Shown here in pieces: positions 12,440-21,276 of a stretch of DNA of 64,000 bases (positions are counted from its first letter, which is position 1; every line of letters starts with the position of its first letter). Source of the DNA: Diplolepis rosae (lineage: Eukaryota; Arthropoda; Insecta; Hymenoptera; Diplolepididae); NCBI GenBank assembly GCA_030998225.1, contig JAPYXD010000745.1, positions 868,001-932,000 of the forward strand, given 5' to 3'. The position numbers and the translations under genes were made by a program. The notes under the pieces were generated by a model. That model was given only the letters and a program-made list of their open reading frames with translations, searched no databases and was not told the DNA's origin.

Positions 12440-13323
12440 ATTTTATGCAGATTTAATTCCATAGATAAGAAACTAAAATTCACTTTAGAAAAATCTATAA
12501 ATAATAGTATCAATTTTTTGGATGTAAATATCCAAGTTATTGATAATAAAATTAAAACTAATTGGTACAAAAAACCAATTTGGTCAGGTCGATATATCAA
12601 TTTTTTCTCTAACCACTGTTTAAGATATAAAATTGGCGTTATCTACTCACTTACTGATAGAGCAATACTCTTATCAGATAAAGATTTTCATATAAATAAT
12701 TTAAATTGTGTGCGATCTACATTACTAGAAAATGGCTATCCACTAGATCTTTTAAATAAAAAAATTTTCGAACGTTATAAAAAATTAATAACAATTCAAC
12801 ATAAAACAAATCAAGTATGTGAAATTTATAATATAGATCACAGAGAAAGTAGAAAAGTTATAACTTTTCCATATATTCAAAATTTTCAAGAACAGCTATG
12901 CAGAATCTTTAAAAAAACTAAACTTCAAATTGGCTTTACAATAAAAAACTCTTTCCAAAAAAAATTATTTCCAACAATTAAAGATAGAACACAAAAAAAA
13001 TTTAAATATAATGTCATTTATGAAATTAACTGTATTCAATGCAACAAAACATATATTGGACAAACTTGCAGATTCTTACACAATAGATTACTAGATCTGT
13101 TAAATATAAAGATAACAAAACTGCACTTGCAGAACATGCTACTTCTTACAAACATTCCTTTGATTTTAAAAATACTAAAATTTTAGATACAGAAAATGTT
13201 TTTAAAAAACGATTAATTTTAGAAATGATTTATATTCAAAAAGAAAATTTTTATATTAATTACAAAACAGATATTGAAAATCTAAGTGCCATTTATAATA
13301 ATATAATAAAATCCATAACATAA
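12440..13323 (+). pseudogene. PLE RT C-terminus/GIY-YIG fragment, copy 2
   Basis: Open from 12440 through NFLDVNI, WYKKPIWSGRY and the linker into the nuclease motifs NVIYEINCIQC and YIGQT, including the CxxC between the GIY and YIG parts. Shortly after, a 10-bp deletion between two CTAGA repeats (near 13090) removes the EHAR residues and shifts the frame. Translation then runs in the wrong frame to a stop at 13186, although the DNA for the TALAEHA segment and the usual terminal stop (13321-13323) is still present. It has no start codon of its own. An apparent TTG start at 12518 is internal to a truncated gene. Confidence 0.88.
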
Positions 13324-13645
13324 CTTTTCTACTTTCTCTTATCTTTTCTAATCTTTTTAATTGTATAATTTCATAAATTTCAAAAATTACCATTGAATGT
13401 TACCAATAGCCGATATATTACATATTAATTTTCTTGAGAACACACCATAACATCAACAACGCTACGATAGCCAAATGAACAATTGTGGAGACATTTTACT
13501 TCCAAAGTTTTGTGTAATATAAAATTTTTAATAATATGTAACAATAACGTATAAATAATGGAAACTGCTTGTAAGTAACTAATATTTCAAAAAATTTCTT
13601 TACATAATTTAATTCAAAATTTATCTCTTATATATTTATTTTATA

Positions 13646-13686
13646 GGTGTCATTATCGATCAATATAACCTAAAAAGGTTGACACC
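13646..13686 (+). other. Nested inverted repeat in PLE 3' region, copy 2
   Basis: Outer arms GGTGTC (13646-13651) and GACACC (13681-13686) enclose inner arms AACCT (13667-13671) and AGGTT (13676-13680). The inner 3' arm abuts the outer 3' arm, while the 5' side has a 15-base bulge containing TTATCGATCAA. Retained in two of three copies, it may form an RNA hairpin or bind a protein. Function unknown. Confidence 0.6.
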
Positions 13687-13725
13687 AGTTATCCTAACAA
13701 AAAATTTTTAAAAATTTAACGAACT

Positions 13726-13750
13726 ATCATAGTAAATAATATGCTATGAT
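13726..13750 (+). other. Short inverted repeat in PLE 3' region
   Basis: ATCATAG and CTATGAT form a perfect 7-bp inverted repeat with an 11-base spacer in copy 2. The equivalent in copy 3 starts CTCATAG, losing one pair. It lies between the nested inverted repeat and the hammerhead-like motif. Confidence 0.4.
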
Positions 13751-14020
13751 GATAATTTTACAACATATTTTTATGACTTTAAACTTGGATTTTTTTAAAT
13801 TTAAACAATCATCAACAAATATGAATGGAAGTAAAATAATAAATATGTCATCCACGGTATTTTTATTTTTATTATTATTCTTTCTCTCTTTTATATTCTC
13901 TTAACTTTATATATTATATTGAAAAAAATCTTTTTATTATATAAATAATATCTTTTTATTATATTCATAATTTTTCAAAAATGTTTATATATATTCATTT
14001 TGTATTTCCTTTTTATAGTC

Positions 14021-14058
14021 TTGATAAGGACCGCAAAATCGGTCGAAACGTTGACGTA
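14021..14058 (+). ncRNA. Hammerhead-ribozyme-like motif, copy 2/copy 3 boundary
   Basis: TTGATAA (14021-14027), one extra G, helix II GACCG/CGGTC (14029-14033 with 14040-14044) closed by a six-base loop, GAAA (14045-14048), a two-pair helix III CG/CG around TTGA, then T-A at 14057-14058 as the predicted U16.1-A17 cleavage position. PLEs are known to carry hammerheads with very short helix III in their pseudo-LTRs. Deviations from consensus are C3 to U, G8 to A, and an unpaired base before helix II. Self-cleavage may be weak or lost. Confidence 0.55.
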
Positions 14059-14183
14059 CTTCTAAAAATAAAACAACTTTACAAAACCGGAAAGGCCATT
14101 CACTTTAATGTTCAAATTATAATACCGGTAACAACATATGTACAAACTAATTATCAGGCCTAAAACCTTTATTACATCGAAAC

Positions 14184-16651
14184 ATGGAGAACATACAAGG
14201 ATTCTACGACAATTTACGAAATGAATACAATCCACAACTACTTAAAGACATCAAATTATATAAACAGTTTACCAGCAATTTAAAGAAAAGAGAGATACAG
14301 AGAAAATTTTTATTGGAATGTAGATCGCACAACATTTTGCCTAATCATATTTTAAATCAAACATACATAAATATCAGATTTTTTTCGAAACATATTTGTG
14401 AGGAGATTGAGAACTCGACAAGACGTTTTGGTAAAAAAATTTTTAATTTTGAAATAACTGACATTTCACAAGAAATTAAACAAATCAGCAAGGATATCTA
14501 CTACTACAAAATGAAAATTATAAACCAAACTTCAAATGATTTTTATAACAATTTCAAAACAAAAAATCAAACTACTATTGAAAAGTATACAAAGAAACTA
14601 CACAACAATATTACAAATAAATTGGAAAATCTAAAAATTGCTCAAATTCCAAAATTAGTTACAGACAAAAACAATTGGTTTATAAACTTGTCAAATAAAC
14701 AAATCCCTGACAACGTTGCAGATATTCTTAGTCTCGGTGGTAAGTTTGCTTTTAATTACAATAAAAAAACTTTTCCTATTGCTAAAATTATTACAAATTT
14801 AGAATATAATATTCATAACATTCCCTATGACAATAGAAACTACATAAGAAATGAATTAACATATTGGGTTCAAAATTGGCTATATAATGAAAATAGTAAT
14901 ATTAATAAAAATATTTTCTTACAAAAAGATATTTATGAAACAAAAAATTTTTTAAAAAATAACACAGACATTATCTTAACAAATGCAGACAAAAGTAATA
15001 AAACTATTCTAATGAACAAAAATGATTACAACTCAAAAATTTACGATCTTCTCAATAATCCATCTACTTACATTAAACTAAAAAAAGATCCAACTAATGT
15101 AATAAACAATACTTTAACTATAACTTTAAATGAACTAAAAGATAAAAATATTATTGATGAAAAACTTTACAAATTTCTTCATTGTAGCACCAATATTGCA
15201 CCCAAATTCTATGGTTTACCAAAAATCCATAAAACCAACTGTCCACTAAGACCTATCACTTCCTTCATTGGTTCACCTTTATACAACCTATCTAAATTAC
15301 TTTCTAAATCTATGCAAAAAACCGTTGGACATACTGAATATCATATTAAAGATAGTTTTGAATTCAAAAAGAAAATTTCCAATATCTATATACCAAATAA
15401 CTTCACTATTATCTCACTTGATGCAGTGTCCATGTACACTAATATTTCTTGGAATCTTATTAGAAAATCAGTTAAATTAAGATGGAATCAAATAAAAACC
15501 AATACTTTTCTCAAACAAAAACATTTCGATAATATTTTACAATTCTGTTTAGAATCATCATACTGTACTTATAACAATGAATTTTATAAACAAATTTTTG
15601 GTTTACCAATGGGATCGCCTCTATCAGCCACTACTGCAAACGTTGTCATGGAAGAGTTAGAGAAAAAAATTTTAAAAAAATTACCTTATAATATTATATT
15701 TTATTACAGATATGTAGATGACACTTTAATTTGTCTACCAGAAAACAAAGTAGAAGATATTTTATGCAGATTTAATTCCATAGATAAAAAACTAAAATTC
15801 ACTTTAGAAAAATCTATAAATAATAATATCAATTTTTTGGATGTAAATATCCAAGTTATTGATAATAAAATTAAAACTAATTGGTACAAAAAACCAATTT
15901 GGTCAGGTCGATATATCAATTTTTTCTCTAACCACTGTTTAACATATAAAATTGGCGTTATCTACTCACTTACTGATAGAGCAATACACTTATCAGATAA
16001 AGATTTTCATATAAATAATTTAAATTGTGTGCGATCTACAATACTAAAAAATGGCTATCCACTAGATCTTTTAAATGAAAAAAATTTTCGAAGGTTATAA
16101 AAAGTTAATAACAATTCAACATAAAACAAATCAAGTATGTGAAATTTATAATATAGATCACAGAGAAAGTAGAAAAGTCATAACTTTTCCATATATTCAA
16201 AATTTTCAAGAACAGCTATGCAGAATCTTTAAAAAAACTAAACTTCAAATTGTCTTTACAATAGAAAACTCTTTCCAAAAAAAATTATTTCCAACAATTA
16301 AAGATAGAACACAAAAAAATTTAAATATAATGTCATTTATGAAATTAACTGTATTCAATGCAACAAAAAATATATTGGACAAACTTGCAGATTCTTACAC
16401 AATAGATTACTAGAACATGCTAGATCTGTAAAAATAAAGATAACAAAACTGCACTTGCAGAACATGCTACTTCTTACAAACATTCCTTTGATTTTAAAAA
16501 TACTAAAATTTTAGATACAGAAAATATTTTTAAAAAACGATTAATTTTAGAAATGATTTATATTCAAAAAGAAAATTTTTATATTAATTACAAAACAGAT
16601 ATTGAAAATCTAAGTGCCATTTATAATAATATAATAAAATCCATAACATAA
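14184..16651 (+). pseudogene. Penelope-like reverse transcriptase/GIY-YIG polyprotein, frameshifted
   Basis: PLE polyprotein that would copy the element RNA and nick the target. The ATG at 14184 opens a 638-codon frame. Residues 1-260 are lysine/asparagine-rich with no motif I recognise. The RT domain follows in PLE order: NADKSNKT (267), YGLPKIHK (343), SLDAVSMYTN with Asp 413, GLPMGSPLS (473), YVDD catalytic Asp pair (510-513), NFLDV (550) and WYKKP (567). One extra A in a run at 16078-16084 ends the frame at 16100. The sequence continues in the next frame from 16085, then loses one A at 16313-16319. The GIY-YIG part (16329-16560) retains NVIY, CxxC, YIGQT and TALAEH coding DNA, but another missing base near 16428 shifts it again. 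Three lesions make it non-coding for the nuclease, while the RT itself is intact. Homopolymer read errors are an alternative explanation. Confidence 0.93.
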
Positions 16652-17353
16652 CTTTTCTACTTTCTCTTATCTCTTCTAATCTTTTTAATTGTATAATTTC
16701 ATAAATTTCAAAAATTACCATTGAATGTTACCAATAGCCGATATATTACATATTAATTTTTCTTGAGAACACACCATAACATCAACAACGCTACGATAGC
16801 CAAATGAACAATTGTGGAGACATTTTACTTCCAAAGTTTTTTGTAATATAAAATTTTTAATAATATGTAACAATAACGTATAAATAATGGAAACTGCTTG
16901 TAAGTAACTAATATTTCAAAAAAATTCTTTACATAATTTAATTCAAAATTTATCTCTTATATATTTATTTTATAGGTGTCGTTATCGATCAATATAACCT
17001 AAGAAGGTTGACACCAGTTATCCTAACAAAAAATTTTAAAAAATTTAACGAACTCTCATAGTAACTAATATGCTATGATGATAATTTTACAACATATTTT
17101 TATGCCTTTAAACTTGGATTTTTTTAAATTTAACCAATCATCAAACAATATGAATGGAAGTAAAATACTAAATATGTCATCCACGGTATGTTTATTATTA
17201 TTATTATTCTTTCTCTCTTTTATCTTCTCTTAATTTTATATATTATATTGAAAAAACAAAATCTTTTTATTATATAAATATTATCTTTTTATTATATTCA
17301 TAATTTTTCAAAAATTTTTATATATATTCATTTTGTATTTCCTTTTTATAGTC
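16652..17353 (+). other. PLE 3' non-coding region, copy 3
   Basis: About 700 bp of AT-rich DNA between the stop codon and the hammerhead-like motif, nearly the same in all three copies (minus strand 10372-11073 and 13324-14020). It holds the nested inverted repeat, an ATT/pyrimidine-rich stretch (TTATTATTATTATTCTTTCT) and no open frame shared by the copies. In tandem units this lies upstream of the next coding region and could hold the promoter, but I see no definite promoter motif. Confidence 0.75.
16975..17015 (+). other. Nested inverted repeat in PLE 3' region, copy 3
   Basis: Same layout as in copy 2: GGTGTC (16975-16980) pairs with GACACC (17010-17015), and inner AACCT pairs with AGGTT. 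The loop has one change (AAGA instead of AAAA), which leaves the arms intact. Confidence 0.6.
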
Positions 17354-17391
17354 TTGATAAGGACCGAAAAATCGGTCGAAACGTTGACGTA
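17354..17391 (+). ncRNA. Hammerhead-ribozyme-like motif, copy 3 3' end
   Basis: TTGATAA (17354-17360), helix II GACCG (17362-17366) with CGGTC (17373-17377) around AAAAAT, GAAA (17378-17381), CG/CG helix III, and T-A predicted cleavage position (17390-17391). It differs from the 14021 copy only in the helix II loop, leaving pairing intact. The element continues 24 bp past the predicted cleavage point, so this 3' end was not made by cleavage here. Confidence 0.55.
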
Positions 17392-17415
17392 CTTTTAAAA
17401 ATAAAACAACTTTAC

Positions 17416-17436
17416 ATAGCTGGATTATATTTTAGA
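17416..17436 (+). repeat. Target site duplication, right
   Basis: Partner of 10233-10253: ATAGCTGGATTATATT followed by TTAGA. The satellite resumes here in the middle of a monomer and continues in normal phase. Confidence 0.8.
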
Positions 17437-20388
17437 AATCCCGTCATTTTGTAAATTATATCTAGTATTCCAATTGCCTAAAATACATCTTCGACAGGAA
17501 GTTAAGCTGAGAACTGAAAATTAAAATACCTAGTACATATTTTAGATATACCGTCATTTTAATATTTATATTTAGTTGTCCAAGTGCCTAAAATACATCT
17601 TCCTCATGGAACTTAAGCTGGGAACTGAAATTAAGGATACCGGGATTATATTTCAGAGATCCCTTCATTTTGAAAATTATATCTAGTATTCCAAGTGCCT
17701 AAAATACATCTTCCACAGGAAGTTAAGCTGAGAACCCAAAATTAAAATACCTAGTACATATTTTGATATACCGTCATTTTAATATTTATATTTAGTTGTC
17801 CAAGTGCCTAAAATACATTTTCCTCAGGATACTTGAGCTAAGAACTGAAAATTTAGATACCTAGTACATATTTTAGGATTAATTTTAGAGATCCCGTCAT
17901 TTTGAAAACTATAGTTAGTGGTCCAGGTGCTTAAAATACATCTTCCTCAGGGAACTTAAGCTGAGAACTGAAAATGAAGATACCTGGATTATATTTTAGA
18001 GATCCCGTGATGTTGAAAAATATATCTATTAGTGCAGGTGCTTAAAAACCATCTTCCTCAGGAAATTTGAGCTAAGAGTTGAAAATTATGATACCTAGTT
18101 GATATTATAGAGATCCCGTCATTTTGAAAATTATATTTAGTAGTCCAGGTGCTTAAAAACCATCTTCCTCAGGAAATTTGAGCTAAGAGCTGAAAATTAA
18201 GATACCTAGTTGATATTATAAAGATCCCGTCATTTTGAAAATTATATTCAGAAGTCCAGGTGCTTAAAAAACATCTTTCTCAGGGAACATAAGCTGAGAA
18301 CTGAAATTAAGGATACCCGGATTATATTTCAGAGATCCCGTCATTGTGAAAATTATATTTAGTAGTCCTGGTGCTTAAAAAACATCTTCCTCAGGGAACG
18401 TAATCTAAGAACTTAAACTAAGGATACCTGGATTGCATTTGAGAGATCCCGTCATTTTGAAAATTATATCTAGTAGTCCAGGTGCATAAAAAACATCTTC
18501 CTCAGGGAACTTAAGCTGAGAACTGAAATTAAGGATACCTGGATTATATTTTAGAGATCCCGTCATTTTGAAAATTATATCTAGTAGTCCAAGTGCTTAA
18601 AAACCATCTTACTCAGGGATATTAAGCTGAGAACTGAAATTAAAGATACCTGGATTATATTTTAGAGATCCCGTCATTTTGAAAATTATATCTACTAGTC
18701 CAAGTGCCTAAAATAGATCTTCCGCAGGGAACTTAAGCTGAGAACTGAAATTAAGGATACCTGGATTATATTTTAGAGATCCCGTCATTTTGAAAATTAT
18801 ATCTAGTAGTCCAGGTGCTTAAAAAACATCTTCATCAGGGAACTTAAGCTGAGAACTGAAATTAAGGATACCTGGATTATATTTTAGAGATCCCGTCATT
18901 TTGAAAATTATATCTAGTAGTCCAGGTGCATAAAAAACATCTTCCTCAGGGAACTTAAGCTGAGAACTGAAATTAAGTATACCTGGATTATATTTTAGAG
19001 ATCCCGTCGTTTTGAAAATTATATCTAGTAGTGCAGGTGCTTAAAAACCATCTGCCTCAGGGAACGTAATCTGAGAACTGAAAATTAAGATACCTAGTTG
19101 ATATTATAGAGATCCCGTCATTTTGAAAATTATATTTAGTAGTCCAGGTGCTTAAAAAACATCTTCCTCAGGGAACTTAAGCTGAGAACTAAAATTAAAG
19201 ATACCTGGATTATATTTTAGAGATCCCGTTATTTTGAAAATTATATGTAGGAGTCCAAGTGCCTGAAATACATCTTCCAAAGGGAATTTAAGCTGAGAAC
19301 TAAAATTAAGGATAGCTGGATTATATTTTAGACATCACGTCATTTTCAAAATTATATCTAGTAGTCCAGGTGCTTAAAAACCATCTTACTCAGGGATCTT
19401 AAGCTGAGAACTGAAATTAAGGATACCTGGATTATATTTTAGAGATCCCGTCATTTTGAAAATTATATCTAGTAGTCCAAGTGCCTAAAATACATGTTCC
19501 TCAGGAAGTTAAGCTGAGAACTGAAATTAAGGATACCTGGATTATATTTTAGAGATCCCGTCTTTTTAAAAATTATATTTAGTAGTCCAGGTGCTTAAAA
19601 AACATCTTCCTCAGGGAACTTAAGCTGAGAACTGAAATTAAGGATACCTGGATAATATTTTAGAGATCCCGTCATTTTGAAAATTATATCTAGTAGTCCA
19701 GGTGCTTAAGAACCATCTGCCTTAGAGAACGTAAACTGAGAACTGAAAATTAAGATACCTAGTTGATATTATAGAGATCCCGTCATTTTGAAAATTATAT
19801 CTAGTAGTCCAGGTGCTTAAAAACCATCTGCCTCTGGGACCGTAATCTGAGAACTGAAAATTAAGAGACCTAGTTGATATTATAGATATCCCGTCATTTT
19901 GAAAATTATATCTAGTAGTCCAGGTGCTTAAAAACCATCTGCCTCAGGGAACGTAATCTGAGAACTGAAAATTAAGATACCTAGTTGATATTATAGATAT
20001 CCCGTCATTTTGATAATTATATTTAGAAGTCCAGGTGCTTAAACACATCTTCCTCAGGGAACTTAAGCTGAGAACTGAAAATAAAATACCAAGTACATAT
20101 TTTAGAGATCCCGTCATTTTGAAAACTATAGTTATTGGTCCAGGTGCTTAAAGAACATCTTCCTCAGGGAACTTAAGCTGAGAACTGAAATTAAGGATAC
20201 CTGGATTATATTTTAGAGATCCCGTGATGTTGACAATTATATCTAGTAGTGCAGGTGCTTAAAAACCATCTTCGTCAGGAAATTTGAGCTAAGAGCTGAA
20301 AATTAAGATACCTAGTTGATATTATAGAGATCCCGTCATTTTGAAAATTATATTTAGTAGTCCAGGTGCTTAAAAACCATCTTCCTCA

Positions 20389-21276
20389 GGAAATTTGAGC
20401 TAAGAGCTGCAAATTAAGATACCTAGTTGATATTATAAAGATCCCGTCATTTTGAAAATTATCCTCAGTAGTCCAGGTGCTTAAAAAACATCTTTCTCAG
20501 GGAACTTAAGCCGAGAACTGAAATTAAGGATAGCTGGATTATATTTTAGAAATCCCGTCATTTTGTAAATTATATCTAGTAGTGCAGGTGCTTAAAAACC
20601 ATCTTCCTCAGGAAATTTGAGCTAAGAGCTGAAAATTAAGATACCTAGTTGATATTATAAAGATCCCGTCATTTTGAAAATTATATTCAGTAGTCCAGGT
20701 GCTTAAAAAACATCTTTCTCAGGGAACTTAAGCTGAGAACTGAAATTAAGGATAGCTGGATTATATTTTAGAGATCCCGTCATTGTGAAAATTATATCTA
20801 GTAGTCCAGGTGCTTAAAAACCATCTTCCTCAGGAAATTTGAGCTAAGAGCTGAAAATTAAGATACCTAGTTGATATTATAAAGATCCCGTCATTTTGAA
20901 AATTATATTCAGTAGTCCAGGTGCTTAAAAAACATCTTCCTCAGGGAAATTAAGCGGAGAACTGAAATTAAGGATACCTGGATTATATTTTAGAGATCCC
21001 GTCATTTTGAATATTATATTTAGTAGTCCAGGTGCTTACAAACCATCTTCCTCAGGAAATTTGAGCTAAGAGCTGAAAATTAAGATACCTAGTTGATATT
21101 ATAAAGATCCCGTCATTTTGAAAATTATATTCAGTAGTCCAGGTGCTTAAAAAACATCTTTCTCAGGGAACTTAAGCTGAGAACTGAAATTAAGGATACC
21201 CGGATTATATTTTAGAGATTCCGTCATTGTGAAATTTATATCTAGTAGTGCAGGTGCTTAAAAACCATCTTCCTCA
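20389..21276. repeat. Dimeric (222-bp) higher-order repeat, four units
   Basis: Alternation of a GGAAATTTGAGCTAAGAGCT monomer with a GGAACTTAAGC-type monomer. The first type starts at 20389, 20611, 20833 and 21055, exactly 222 bp apart. The pattern breaks at about 21277, where a GAAGACTTTAGCTAAGAGC variant enters, and reappears at 21610. This is a local dimer expansion absent from the flanking array. Confidence 0.85.

Larger units (their letters stand above)
12440..14058 (+). mobile_element. PLE copy 2, direct, 5'-truncated (pseudo-LTR)
   Basis: Corresponds to roughly 15770-17391 of copy 3: end of reverse transcriptase, GIY-YIG nuclease, 3' non-coding region and hammerhead-like motif. It leads without a break into the 5' leader of copy 3, the partial-tandem arrangement that gives PLEs their pseudo-LTR. 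The end is placed at the predicted ribozyme cleavage base, which is a convention and not an observed boundary. Confidence 0.88.
10253..17415. mobile_element. Composite Penelope-like retroelement insertion (three copies)
   Basis: A 7163-bp non-satellite block made only of Penelope-like retroelement sequence: an inverted 5'-truncated copy (10253-12433), a direct 5'-truncated copy (12440-14058) and a copy with complete coding region (14059-17415). The coding region shows the PLE order of reverse transcriptase followed by a C-terminal GIY-YIG endonuclease. Partial tandem copies forming pseudo-LTRs, with an extra inverted fragment at one side, are known for this class. The copies differ by only a few percent by eye, so they are close relatives and probably arrived in a single event (inference). 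The block is flanked by a target duplication. Confidence 0.93.
14059..17415 (+). mobile_element. PLE copy 3, complete coding region
   Basis: The only copy with the N-terminal coding region. It has a 5' leader of about 125 bp after the upstream hammerhead-like motif, a coding region (14184-16651), a 3' non-coding region of about 700 bp with an ATT microsatellite near 17195-17210, and a second hammerhead-like motif (17354-17391). It ends 24 bp after that motif, directly at the satellite. There is no poly(A) tail and no conventional LTR. Confidence 0.92.

Noticed and set aside
13981..14163. 60-codon open frame upstream of the PLE coding region
   Set aside because: It straddles the copy 2/copy 3 boundary and the hammerhead-like motif, is short, and shows no recognisable domain. 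Taken as chance.
15268..15480. Open frame inside the reverse transcriptase in another frame
   Set aside because: It lies wholly within the RT coding region, and that frame carries the conserved motifs.
15704..15919. Antisense open frame over the YVDD region
   Set aside because: It is antisense to the RT motifs. The same antisense peptide also forms the first part of the frame at 11962-12600, where it crosses the head-to-head junction.
10253..17415. LTR retrotransposon or LINE
   Set aside because: There is no gag, protease, integrase, RNase H or apurinic endonuclease, and no poly(A) tail. The RT motifs with a C-terminal GIY-YIG domain and pseudo-LTR layout fit a Penelope-like element.
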